Shown: positions 31,473 through 39,891 of the stretch, one piece after another | Layout of the letters: each line of letters begins with the position of its first letter | Numbering within the stretch: position 1 is the first letter of the stretch | Assembly: GCA_016934975.1 (NCBI GenBank) | Contig: JAFGRV010000297.1 | Span: 1 to 39,891, forward strand | From: Spirochaetales bacterium | Lineage (GTDB): Bacteria > Spirochaetota > Spirochaetia > SZUA-6 > JAFGRV01 | Direction: 5' to 3' | Length of the DNA stretch: 39,891 nt | Program-made: the position numbers and the translations under genes | The notes under the pieces: model-generated | The model's input: only the letters and a program-made list of their open reading frames with translations | Databases searched by the model: none | Told to the model about the DNA's origin: nothing

Positions 31473-33638
31473 ATGAAAAAAACAATCGGTTTATTCGTGA
31501 ATACATTCTATGATGAGTATGAAGTCTCAATCTGGGAAGGGATTAAAAAGGCAATAAATGAATACGGATATACTCTTATCTCTTTTGTCGGAGGGTCTCT
31601 CAATAATCCGTATTTTAATAATAAAACGAGAAACACTGTATATGATCTTGCCTGTTCTAAAAATGTTGATGGAATTCTTGCCATATCAGTCTCAATCGCC
31701 TCGTATATAGACAGGGATGTATTACAAACTTTTTTTGCATCATATTCTCCTGTTCCTATAATAAGTATCGGGATACCTCTTGATAATATTCCCCATATCT
31801 CTATAGATAATAAAAGTGGAATGGATGCCCTTGTGACACACCTCGTAAAAGATCATAACTTCAGGCGTATTGCATTTATTTGCGGACCTAAAAAAAACAG
31901 AGATGCAGAAGTAAGATTGTATGCATATAAAAACGTTTTAACTCAATTTAAAATACCCATCAACCCACAACTCATTGTACATGGATCCTTCCATGTAAAC
32001 AGCGGTCAGCTCGCTATTTCTCAACTTATTGATGAAAGAAAAGTTGCTTTTGATGCGATCATCGGAGCGAATGATTATGTTGCGATTAATGCGATCTCAG
32101 AATTGGAGAAACGTGGAATAAGGGTGCCGGCGGATGTCGCTGTTGTTGGTTTTGATGATGTTATCGAGAGTCAATATCTTGAATATCCCTTAACCACGGT
32201 GAAACAGCCCGGTTTTAAGCTTGGATATGAAGCCGCAGTCATGATGTGTTCTCTCTTAAACAAGAAGAAGATTGAGATGGATAAGGAGATCGCCAGTCAG
32301 CTTATTCTTCGAAATTCCTGCGGTTGTGACAATACATATAAAATAGAGAATATTGATAAATATATCCAGAGCAGTACGAATGAAAAGATTAATAAAAAGC
32401 AATTTATTCTTGCTATGACAGATATCATGAAATTGGAATTTGGAGGATCCTTTTCCCCTCTTCAATTATCCAAACTGGCGGAGAGACTTTTTATTTCACT
32501 TATGAAAGAACTGCAGGGAAAAGAAGAAGGGACTTTTTTTAAGAGTTTAAAAGAGATCATAAAGGATACCTCACGATATATTCCGGAACTTTTTTCCTGG
32601 CACACAATTATCAGTTTTTTGTTCATTAAAATTGCACCGGAACTTTCATTTCCGGATAAATCGGATAGTTTATTGAGGTTATTTATAAATGTTTCAAGAT
32701 TGATAGATAGTATTACAATAAGAAATCTCAAATATAGGATTGTAAAAGCGAATGAACGGGAAATGCATCTTTATTCCTTAAAAAAACGGCTTCATACAGT
32801 TTTAGAAGTATATCAATTAAAAGAAATTATGAAAAAAGAATTTCCATTATTGGGGATAAAGAGTTGTTATATTAATGTGTATCATAAATATGAACAGAAG
32901 TCCTCTCCCGGTGCTCAATTATTATTCGCATATGTGAATGAAAGGTTCCCGGACATAGAACCTGATAAGCAACTCTTTGATTCGAAACTCCTTTTACCCG
33001 ACGGAATAAAAAATAATAAGGAAAATAAGTCTTTTATCATGTTATCCTTAAGTTACAAGAAAGAACTATTAGGATTTATACTATATGAACTGGAAAAACC
33101 CCCACTCGGTCCAAAATCTATTTCTTTTACAACCGAGAGAAGTTTGTGTGAGATCCTTACCATAGAGCTGAGTAACACAGTAAAAAGCATCATGCTTTTT
33201 AATCAAGTTGCAGAACAAGTAAAATACATTGATAAAAAAGATTATGAATCGGAAGAGAAATTTGCGAGTAATACTCTCCCCGAAGAAAAACTTCAGGAAT
33301 ATTTTCAACAATTGCTTCTCTATATGGATACGGAGAAACCTTTTGTCGATTTGGACCTCACATTACCCTATCTGGCAGAACAGTTGAATATTCCACGGAA
33401 TCATTTGTCGTATGTCATAAACAAATATTCGAGAGTCAATTTTTATGCCTTTGTCAACAGCTACAGAATCAAGCAGGCAAAGCACTATCTCGAAGCAGCG
33501 TACAAAGAAAAAATAAACATACTCGAAATAGCCTATAATTCCGGATTTAAATCAAAATCAACCTTTTATAAAATATTTAAAAAACATACTCAGTTAACGC
33601 CGACTGATTACCGGAGCAAGTATCTTGCGGGTTTATAG
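31473..33638 (+). CDS. LacI-type sensor fused to an AraC-type DNA-binding domain
   Basis: 721 residues. Residues 3-290 are a periplasmic-binding-protein fold of LacI regulators (GLFVNTFYDEYEVSIWEGI, DNKSGMDALVTHLV, RRIAFICGP, ANDYVAINAISELEKRGIRVPADVAVVGFDD) but without the LacI N-terminal helix-turn-helix. A helical and GAF-like middle (FPLLGIKSCYINVY near 455) follows. The C-terminal 95 residues are an AraC HTH pair (LPYLAEQLNIPRNHLSYVINKY and ILEIAYNSGFKSKSTFYKIFKKH-TP). A one-component sugar or ligand sensor. Related to the protein at 37905 over the sensor and middle parts. Shine-Dalgarno weak. Confidence 0.9.
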   Translation: MKKTIGLFVNTFYDEYEVSIWEGIKKAINEYGYTLISFVGGSLNNPYFNNKTRNTVYDLACSKNVDGILAISVSIASYIDRDVLQTFFASYSPVPIISIGIPLDNIPHISIDNKSGMDALVTHLVKDHNFRRIAFICGPKKNRDAEVRLYAYKNVLTQFKIPINPQLIVHGSFHVNSGQLAISQLIDERKVAFDAIIGANDYVAINAISELEKRGIRVPADVAVVGFDDVIESQYLEYPLTTVKQPGFKLGYEAAVMMCSLLNKKKIEMDKEIASQLILRNSCGCDNTYKIENIDKYIQSSTNEKINKKQFILAMTDIMKLEFGGSFSPLQLSKLAERLFISLMKELQGKEEGTFFKSLKEIIKDTSRYIPELFSWHTIISFLFIKIAPELSFPDKSDSLLRLFINVSRLIDSITIRNLKYRIVKANEREMHLYSLKKRLHTVLEVYQLKEIMKKEFPLLGIKSCYINVYHKYEQKSSPGAQLLFAYVNERFPDIEPDKQLFDSKLLLPDGIKNNKENKSFIMLSLSYKKELLGFILYELEKPPLGPKSISFTTERSLCEILTIELSNTVKSIMLFNQVAEQVKYIDKKDYESEEKFASNTLPEEKLQEYFQQLLLYMDTEKPFVDLDLTLPYLAEQLNIPRNHLSYVINKYSRVNFYAFVNSYRIKQAKHYLEAAYKEKINILEIAYNSGFKSKSTFYKIFKKHTQLTPTDYRSKYLAGL

Positions 33639-33722
33639 ACTCATCTGCCGTACCCCCTTATATTTTTGCACAAATTTCTATAGTTATGGCGATGAACTCC
33701 CGATTCTTAAAGAGAGGAGTCC

Positions 33723-34352
33723 ATGCGATTAGGTAAAGATATCTATGAAAAACACGTAAAATATTATGCCCCCGGAGCAGTTATCTTTCAGGAAGGTGAC
33801 CAGGGAGATAAATTATATATTATTATAGAAGGGGAAGTTGAAATACGTAAATCAACATATTCTTCTTCTGCTAAAACATTGATAAGCCTCAATGCTGGAG
33901 ATATTTTCGGAGAAATGGCTATAATAGAAAAAAAAGCCCGTTCGGCGAGCGCGATTGCAATAAAACCGACAAAATTGCTCATTATGAATGATGCCTTGTT
34001 CGAGCGAATGATTGAGAAAAACTCGGATTTTGCAAAAAAAATGATTAGAATTCTTTCCGGGAGAGTTCGCCGTGCGAATAGCATCCTTCAGAATGTTATG
34101 GTAACAAATGTCGAGAATCAGATTGTGAGTGGGATTATTCAATATGCCCATGATTTTGGTATTCCGACCTTTAACGGATATAGAGTAAATGTGGATAAGT
34201 TCGTCAATTGGGCTTGCGACCACCTTGGAATTCTTTCGGAAGATTTATTAGCGACCATCCAGGACCTGCTGCGTAAAGGAATTATCTCCTATTCTGCCCT
34301 GGGGAAAAGCGACGTTGTCATTAAACAACGGCGAAAAGTCTATAAGACCTGA
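33723..34352 (+). CDS. Cyclic-nucleotide-binding (Crp-like) protein
   Basis: 209 residues. The cNMP-binding jelly roll covers about 12-125 (VIFQEGDQGDKLYIIIEGEVEI, LNAGDIFGEMAIIEKKARSASAIA), with the FGE phosphate-cassette Glu and Arg present, so cAMP or cGMP binding is plausible. The C-terminal 75 residues are helical and end in a winged-helix-like unit (LGILSEDLLATIQDLLRKGIISY) that is not a canonical Crp HTH. GAGAGGAG precedes the ATG. Convergent with the helicase gene. Confidence 0.85.
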   Translation: MRLGKDIYEKHVKYYAPGAVIFQEGDQGDKLYIIIEGEVEIRKSTYSSSAKTLISLNAGDIFGEMAIIEKKARSASAIAIKPTKLLIMNDALFERMIEKNSDFAKKMIRILSGRVRRANSILQNVMVTNVENQIVSGIIQYAHDFGIPTFNGYRVNVDKFVNWACDHLGILSEDLLATIQDLLRKGIISYSALGKSDVVIKQRRKVYKT

Positions 34353-34361
34353 TATTAATAC

Positions 34362-36821
34362 TCAATTATTAAACATCCCTGATAACTTTCTATAAAGCTC
34401 ATTTATTGTCTCTCTGTCCCGTTTTTCCAGGGTTTCATCCGCATCATCGGCAAGAATTTCCAGACTTGAAAGACTCTCTGAAACAGAGGTGTAAAAGTTC
34501 TTCATGGGTTTAAACCAGTACTTCCCTTTACTATCCGTAAAGAGGGTCAGAAACCCGAGTTTCTTATCATTTTTTTTCTTTTTACAGGGAGTCAGGAGAA
34601 AGGTGAGAGATTGTATCAGATTTTTAAGATCCTGATGAAAATCGTAATGCCGCCGCGGCCAGTTTTTGGTTATTTTATCCGGTATCCTGATTTTTGTCGC
34701 GATGTGAAGGAGGGTATTAAGGCTGATACCCTCAAGGAATTCATATGGCCCGATTGTTATTTTGCCATGGAGTCCTTTGTAGTGAGGAAGCAGGGAAATA
34801 TCCAGATTCTTAAGCAAGGGTTTTAGTTTCTCCCAGGGAAGAATGACTGTTTTTTTATTTCCCTTTCGTTTATCTATTCTGAACAAGGATTTTCCGATTT
34901 TTATATTATTGGTAAAATCCCTTGATTTATTTTTCTTTGTTTCTGTTCCTGTTTTAAAAAGGGTGTCTAATAATGGCGAAATATCATGGAGCCATTCTTC
35001 TCTTAATTCGGAGACGGAACGTGCGTACATCCGGGAGGTTTTTACAATTTCTCCGGCAACGATAAAACGGGGATTCTTTCGAAACATCACCGAACCGGGA
35101 TGAATCATGATCTTTCCGGCGGTAAGGCTTCTGAAAATCCCTCTCCCGGAATTAATACAGACAAATTGAATAAGTCCTCGTGCGATGCAGGACAAGTATT
35201 CTCTGAAAGGACCCCCGGAAGAGATCGGTATATGAGCGGCAGATACTATTTCCTCCAGCTGGTTCTTAATATTAACAAGTTCATGCATCGTTTTCAGATC
35301 AAGGAAATGTTCCTCGCAAAACAGGGATTTATCCCTGGTGTTTTTAAATGCACGGTAGAGTTTAAGATACGAGACAAAATCCCCGTGATTATCCCGGAAA
35401 AAGTGGTGGGCCTTTCTTGCTTCGATTTCGAGACCCTGTGGAAGAAGGAAAGGAGAATTGGTAGAGAGAAATGCCGTCGCGATGAGGACTTCCTCCAGTA
35501 CATCGGGGTACGATTGAATTGCTTCGACAATAATTCGTGATTGCCGGGGGAGGAGGGGGAAGAGCACCATCATTTTCCCGATACTCGTGAGGGACCTCTC
35601 TTTATCTATGGCCTCAAGCATCATAAGGGTTTCGATTGCGCTGATGATTCCCTCTCGTGAAGGTGACGAGAGAAAATCGAAATTCTCAAAGTTCCTTATC
35701 CCGATCTCGGCCATCCGGAGGACAACCTCTGAAAGGTCTGTCCGAAAGATTTCTTCCAGGGTAAACAATTGTCGTTTTTCGTAATCCTCATGGGTGTAAA
35801 GCCGGTAGCATACCCCCGGTTGTGTCCGGCCCGCTCTACCTTTCCGTTGGTTGCTGGCTGCTTTGGATATGGGTATTTCTATAAGAGAAGATGTAAATGT
35901 CCGGGGATTGTAAAAGTTCATTTTTGCAAAGCCGCTGTCTATCACTGTTGTAATTCCGTCAATTGTGACACTTGTTTCCGCAATATTCGTCGCAACGATT
36001 ACTTTGCGTTTCCCCGGATAGTCAAGGAAAATCTTCTCCTGGTCTTCGGAAGAGAGTCTGGAGTAAAGAGGGAGAATTTCAAGCTCCCCGGCATAGGGCA
36101 TGCCCGTGAGAAGGGTACTACAGGTCTTGATAGCTTTTTCACCTGAGAGGAAAATAAGGATATCACCTTCTCTTTTTTCCGAATGGACTTTTGTGACGAT
36201 TTCACCGATTTTTTCCATAAGAGAATCAAAATTCTGTTCACCCTCCAGGGGAGAAAAAATAACTTCCACCGGATAAACAATACTATCAATATTAACGATA
36301 GGGCATCCGTCAAAGTACTCGGAAAAAACCTGGGCATTAATTGTAGCGGAAGAAATTATCACCTTAAAATCCGGGCGCAATTCCAAAATCCGCTTTAAAA
36401 GTCCCAGGATAAAATCGATGTTGAGGCTCCGCTCATGGGCTTCGTCCACAATAATCATGCTATATTTATCGAGATTATAATCGGCTTTAATCTCCTGGAG
36501 GAGGATACCATCGGTCATCACCTTGATTTTTACATTTTCATCAGTTTTGTCTTCGAAACGCATTTTATACCCGACAATACCGGGAATAGTGACATTCATC
36601 TGGGTTGCGATAAATTTCGAGACCGATACGGCGGCTATTCTGCGGGGCTGAGTAATCCCGATAATTCCCGAATCGGCATATCCTTCATGATAAAGAATTT
36701 GCGGAATTTGAGTTGTTTTTCCGGAGCCTGTTGGACTCTCAACGACTATGACCTGATTGGATGAGATTTTTTCAAGGATTTTGGTTCTTTGAGTATATAC
36801 CGGGAGATTATTTGGCTTCAT
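34362..36821 (-). CDS. DEAH-box RNA helicase, HrpA/HrpB-like
   Basis: 819 residues. Walker A SPTGSGKTT at 29-37, Ia QPRRIAA, DEAH motif IIVDEAHERS near 125, SAT in ISSATIN, then ATNIAETSVTIDGI and QRKGRAGRTQPG (motifs V and VI), followed by the HA2/ratchet region. It unwinds RNA in ribosome or mRNA processing. Length fits HrpB or short HrpA; GYKMRFEDKT resembles HrpA. The C-terminal 200 residues diverge and are basic. No clear Shine-Dalgarno before the ATG. Confidence 0.9.
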   Translation of the reverse strand: MKPNNLPVYTQRTKILEKISSNQVIVVESPTGSGKTTQIPQILYHEGYADSGIIGITQPRRIAAVSVSKFIATQMNVTIPGIVGYKMRFEDKTDENVKIKVMTDGILLQEIKADYNLDKYSMIIVDEAHERSLNIDFILGLLKRILELRPDFKVIISSATINAQVFSEYFDGCPIVNIDSIVYPVEVIFSPLEGEQNFDSLMEKIGEIVTKVHSEKREGDILIFLSGEKAIKTCSTLLTGMPYAGELEILPLYSRLSSEDQEKIFLDYPGKRKVIVATNIAETSVTIDGITTVIDSGFAKMNFYNPRTFTSSLIEIPISKAASNQRKGRAGRTQPGVCYRLYTHEDYEKRQLFTLEEIFRTDLSEVVLRMAEIGIRNFENFDFLSSPSREGIISAIETLMMLEAIDKERSLTSIGKMMVLFPLLPRQSRIIVEAIQSYPDVLEEVLIATAFLSTNSPFLLPQGLEIEARKAHHFFRDNHGDFVSYLKLYRAFKNTRDKSLFCEEHFLDLKTMHELVNIKNQLEEIVSAAHIPISSGGPFREYLSCIARGLIQFVCINSGRGIFRSLTAGKIMIHPGSVMFRKNPRFIVAGEIVKTSRMYARSVSELREEWLHDISPLLDTLFKTGTETKKNKSRDFTNNIKIGKSLFRIDKRKGNKKTVILPWEKLKPLLKNLDISLLPHYKGLHGKITIGPYEFLEGISLNTLLHIATKIRIPDKITKNWPRRHYDFHQDLKNLIQSLTFLLTPCKKKKNDKKLGFLTLFTDSKGKYWFKPMKNFYTSVSESLSSLEILADDADETLEKRDRETINELYRKLSGMFNN

Positions 36822-36887
36822 TTGTATGTGAGCATTTCCGCGTTATAGACATTGAGGTCATACTTTTGACTATAGAGATAAAAGATA

Positions 36888-37079
36888 TCAGCATTTGCTT
36901 ACCGCTTTACTATCAGCTGAAAAATCAATATTTATTGCATCGAAATTACCATCCGCATCAAATTCAATATTATTTTTGTCCATAAACTCTTCCGCGATAT
37001 GAATAGCTTCAGTTTCTTCAATTCCGAAGGATTGAATGAAACTGCTTAATTCATCAAATGATGCAACAGCTTTTCCCAT
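36888..37079 (-). CDS. Small acidic protein of unknown function
   Basis: 63 residues, MGKAVASFDELSSFIQSFG... with two predicted helices and an acidic stretch FDADGNFDAINIDF. AAGGAG and GAGG precede the ATG on the minus strand, supporting a real gene. It lies 66 bases upstream of the helicase on the same strand and is probably co-transcribed with it. Confidence 0.65.
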   Translation of the reverse strand: MGKAVASFDELSSFIQSFGIEETEAIHIAEEFMDKNNIEFDADGNFDAINIDFSADSKAVSKC

Positions 37080-37294
37080 GTATCCTCTTTCTCCTTAAAT
37101 GGATTTTAGCATCCTTATTATAGATTGTACAAAGGTTTTGACATTAAATCAAGGAAAAATAAAGAGAAACAGCTCATCTTCGGTAAAGAGTAGGGGTAGT
37201 TTTAAGAGAAAGTGCTTGTCAAGGAAAGAAAAATGAAAGACAATGAACATATTAATCGTTAAGAGGCAGCTTATTTTTAATAGAGAGGGAATAT

Positions 37295-37837
37295 ATGGCA
37301 AAGAAAACAGAGAAAGCAAAAACAACAAAAAAAAAGACTCTTAAGAAAGAATCACCCCGGGATAAGCTGGAAAAGGAATTGAAAGGGTATTTAAAGAAAA
37401 TTGATGAAGAGGGATTGATATTTCTCCTGAAACAGGCACAGGTCATTATTCATAATGCCGAGGTAGATAAAATCAACAAGGAAATTGTTGCCTTTGAGCA
37501 AAAAAAGAAGGCACATGCGGCAAAGAACCCCCCGTCTTCCAAAAAAAGTAAGACCCTCCCCACAGGTTCCGTGGCGATAGAAGAGATCAGTAATGGAAAA
37601 TCCTTTTTTATCACCCTCAAAAATGCCCGGAAGATCTTTGATTTGCAGGAAATGCGGTCTTTGGTCAAAATATGCCACGGAGCGGAAAATGCTTCTCAGG
37701 CCGGCGGCCGGTTGTACACCTGGTTTCACCGCAATAGAACGGATGTCCTCGCCGATTGCGGCTTAAGCGGGAAGGGGGATTCTTTTCTTGCTCTTCTCTA
37801 TAAAACGATTATCAAAACCTATAAAGTAAGTAAATGA
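37295..37837 (+). CDS. Lysine-rich protein of unknown function
   Basis: 180 residues. The first 35 are almost all Lys, Thr and Glu (KKTEKAKTTKKKTLKK), like a histone-H1-type or nucleic-acid-binding tail, and a second basic patch lies near 68-87. The C-terminal 90 residues (SFFITLKNARKIFDLQEMRSLVKICHGAENASQAGGRLYTWFHRNRTDVL) form a compact mixed domain I do not recognise. GAGAGGGA precedes the ATG. Own terminator follows. Confidence 0.75.
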   Translation: MAKKTEKAKTTKKKTLKKESPRDKLEKELKGYLKKIDEEGLIFLLKQAQVIIHNAEVDKINKEIVAFEQKKKAHAAKNPPSSKKSKTLPTGSVAIEEISNGKSFFITLKNARKIFDLQEMRSLVKICHGAENASQAGGRLYTWFHRNRTDVLADCGLSGKGDSFLALLYKTIIKTYKVSK

Positions 37838-37876
37838 CCACCCCGAGACTCAGTGTCAGGAACAGCGGTGGTTTTT
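37837..37876 (+). terminator. Terminator after the lysine-rich gene
   Basis: ACCACC (37837-37842) pairs with GGTGGT (37867-37872) across an imperfect inner stem, followed by a T-run (TTTTT). Confidence 0.65.
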
Positions 37877-37904
37877 AAATATGAATTAATGAAGAGAGGT
37901 TGAT

Positions 37905-39656
37905 ATGGGGCTGCCGAACAATCGCAGGACAATCGCGTTTCTGATTGATGAACTCATCGGTCAGTATCAGGCACAATTGTGGCAGAGTATGGTAAAAACG
38001 GCAGAAGAAAGAGATGTGAATCTTCTGGTTTTTCCCGGGAGAATCATGGACCTCCCGGAACATCATCTTTTCCGTCATTCATCGGTCTATGAACTTATTT
38101 CCGGAAAAAGAATTGACGGATTTATCGCCGCCACGGCGATTTATAGTATATTTCATTCAAAAGAGAAGCTGAAAAAAATTCTCGATAAATTCGCCATACC
38201 CTACGTTTCTCTCGGTGTCCGGGTCGGGGATGAACCTGTTATTCAGGTTGATAATAAACATGGCATGGGTGAACTGGTAGATCATTTTATAGAGGAGCAT
38301 GGCTATAAGCGGATCGCTTTTATCAGGGGGCCGGAGACAAATCCGGAGGCGGAATTGAGGTATGACGCTTATAAAGAATCCCTACAAGCCCACGGTATTC
38401 CCCTTGATGAATCGATCGTTGAAACAGGGAGTTTTTGGGGTCCCACCGGTGCAGAGGCAGTGAAAAGACTCTTATCCAAAAAAGCAAAGTTTGATGGGCT
38501 GGTCGCTGCAAATGATGATATGGCCCTTGCAGCCCTTCATGTACTGGAACAAAAAGGTTATAACGTTCCCGGTGATGTCGGTGTCGGCGGTTTTGATAAT
38601 ACAGACGAGGGACAATATATCTATTCACCCCTGACAACAGTTGCCCAACCGAATCAGGGTCTGGCAGAAAAAAGCATGGATATTCTCCTTGATATGCTCT
38701 CGGGGAAAAGTCCGGAAAAGATTACAATGTTATCAGCCTGTCTCCTTGTAAAAAAGTCCTGCGGCTGCTCTTCACCGGCGTTAACCCGGATAAAAACCAC
38801 TGAACAATTAAAAACGAGCACCCCGGGAATCTCAGCAGAGTCCTGGCGCAGGGAAACAACCGATTCGATGAAAACGGCCCTTGAAACATCCGCAGTAACT
38901 CCTGAGTTGATAAAAGAATTTACGGATTTATTCATGGATTTTATTACGAATAAAAACAAGGGGCAAAAGGATGAGGACCTGCTTCTTTCTCCCTGGAATG
39001 AGATCCTTTGCAGAGAGTTGATGAGTAATGGGGATGTTTCCCTTTGGAATCAGTATCTTACATCAATCTATAATCAAGCCCGCCTGTGGGTGTATCCCGG
39101 TGAACTCGATGCAGTCACTTCCTCGTTGTTTCAGAAGCTCAGGATCCTTGTGGCGGAGGCCATGGAGCGAAAGCAGGGAATCCGGCGGATGGAAAAGGAC
39201 CGGGCGATTTTTGATATGCAGTATACCGGACAAAAAATAAATGTTTCCTTTGATAAGAATGTGATTATCGATAGGCTTGTCCGTGAAATCCCCCGTCTCG
39301 GAATCAAATCCTTTTATGTCTGCCTGTATGCGGCACCCCTTAAGAAATATGAAAACGACAAATGGATCCTGCCGGAGATGAGCGAGCTTCAGGTCGCGGT
39401 GAATGATGAAACTCTCCTTACACCGGAGATGGTGGGGATGAAAATCCCTGTAGTGGAGCTTGTGCCGGATGAATTTCTACCCCGGGACCGGAGAGTAACC
39501 TATATCATTAAATCACTCTTTTTTATGGAGAGGCAGTCCGGGTATATTGTCGTGGAATATGGCTTACGAGAAACGATCCTTTATGAAACTATCAGATCCC
39601 AGATTTCCGGTTTGTTTCACGGGGCAAAGCTGTTAGGCGAAAATGGGCATGTCTGA
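37905..39656 (+). CDS. LacI-type sensor protein without a DNA-binding or output domain
   Basis: 583 residues. Residues 7-290 are the same LacI-type ligand-binding fold as at 31473 (IAFLIDELIGQYQAQLWQSM, DNKHGMGELVDHFIEEHGYKRIAFIRGP, ANDDMALAALHVLEQKGYNVPGDVGVGGFDN), followed by CGCSS and a helical and GAF-like part with IPRLGIKSFYVCLY near 460. It stops (GENGHV) where the relative continues into an AraC domain. Such sensors often end in AraC, kinase or GGDEF domains, so this may be truncated or act by protein contact. GAGAGG precedes the ATG. Confidence 0.85.
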   Translation: MGLPNNRRTIAFLIDELIGQYQAQLWQSMVKTAEERDVNLLVFPGRIMDLPEHHLFRHSSVYELISGKRIDGFIAATAIYSIFHSKEKLKKILDKFAIPYVSLGVRVGDEPVIQVDNKHGMGELVDHFIEEHGYKRIAFIRGPETNPEAELRYDAYKESLQAHGIPLDESIVETGSFWGPTGAEAVKRLLSKKAKFDGLVAANDDMALAALHVLEQKGYNVPGDVGVGGFDNTDEGQYIYSPLTTVAQPNQGLAEKSMDILLDMLSGKSPEKITMLSACLLVKKSCGCSSPALTRIKTTEQLKTSTPGISAESWRRETTDSMKTALETSAVTPELIKEFTDLFMDFITNKNKGQKDEDLLLSPWNEILCRELMSNGDVSLWNQYLTSIYNQARLWVYPGELDAVTSSLFQKLRILVAEAMERKQGIRRMEKDRAIFDMQYTGQKINVSFDKNVIIDRLVREIPRLGIKSFYVCLYAAPLKKYENDKWILPEMSELQVAVNDETLLTPEMVGMKIPVVELVPDEFLPRDRRVTYIIKSLFFMERQSGYIVVEYGLRETILYETIRSQISGLFHGAKLLGENGHV

Positions 39657-39689
39657 TTATGGCCTTTGAATTTGATTACGTGCTTTCGT

Positions 39690-39891
39690 TTAAAACACCG
39701 GCTCTGCCGAATCCGGCTGCACTACTGTATGAATATCATCATCATTTTCATTTTCATCAGGCAAGCGAACATCAAAAGGTGCGGCATATACTTCGCAGGG
39801 TTTGTTTTCCAGGTAATTAAAAAACATTGATGAAATGTACATACTAATCTTCTGGTGCCTGCGGGAAGGAGCGGGGGACATGGCATATGCA
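39690..39891 (-). pseudogene. Truncated Uma2-family (DUF820) endonuclease-like gene, cut by the window edge
   Basis: On the minus strand AYAMSPAPSRRHQKIS...YLENKPCEVYAAPFDVRLP...HTVVQPD is the N-terminal half of a Uma2 PD-(D/E)xK protein. The family continues VQPDISVVCD and on for about 90 residues; here it runs into SAEPVF and a stop. The true N-terminus lies beyond base 39891. Likely a broken gene, though a truncated functional form cannot be excluded. Confidence 0.7.

Overview
The window looks like a chromosomal segment of an anaerobic, spirochaete-like bacterium. This is inference: the mix of PilZ and FHA proteins, LacI-type sensor proteins without an N-terminal helix-turn-helix, an AraC fusion, a CBM3-bearing secreted protein, a type 2 LeuA and secreted beta-rich proteins suggests it, and no rRNA or other marker gene is present. 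Genes lie on both strands in short operons, and the spaces between them are unusually rich in palindromic dispersed repeats.

Layout. 0.6-5 kb: a D-2-hydroxyacid dehydrogenase overlapping a membrane-anchored SGNH hydrolase, a PilZ protein, a small membrane protein and a large secreted beta-rich protein. 5.1-7.4 kb: a MarR regulator with its own operator, then a strong promoter, then a structured non-coding RNA with two tandem tRNA-like modules (each a T-arm, a tetraloop-capped acceptor-like stem and a D-arm), then a slipin/SPFH gene. I read the RNA as a bacterial Y RNA (YrlA-like). 8.2-10.4 kb: two lipoprotein genes. 10.5-12.2 kb: a histidine kinase/response regulator pair. 12.4-13.6 kb: an AAA/DUF4143 ATPase with a palindrome on its promoter. 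13.7-17.1 kb: a three-gene ABC exporter interrupted by a 113-bp MITE. 17.4-19.4 kb: a leucine attenuator (leader peptide with 14 Leu in 45 residues, antiterminator, terminator) in front of leuA. 19.5-21.9 kb: a patch of chimeric and broken genes, comprising an ECF sigma domain fused to half a caspase, tail-fibre S74 fragments and a shortened DUF433 protein. 21.9-24.6 kb: a CAP-domain secreted protein with an apparent CTG start, and ssb. 24.8-27 kb: a complete BioY-EcfA-EcfT transporter operon behind a perfect palindrome. 27-28.8 kb: two PilZ proteins, an FHA protein and PpnP. 29.1-30.7 kb: a secreted BNR/CBM3 protein behind 14-bp tandem repeats. 31.4-39.7 kb: two related LacI-sensor proteins, one with an AraC output domain and one with none, a cyclic-nucleotide-binding protein, a DEAH helicase, small hypotheticals and a truncated Uma2 gene at the right edge.

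Functional themes are signal sensing (two-component pair, PilZ, FHA, cNMP, LacI-like sensors), envelope and secretion functions, biotin uptake and leucine synthesis. The features most worth following up are the tandem tRNA-like RNA upstream of the slipin gene, the leucine attenuator, the sigma-caspase chimera, and repeat families whose hairpin arms differ in sequence between copies yet stay complementary.
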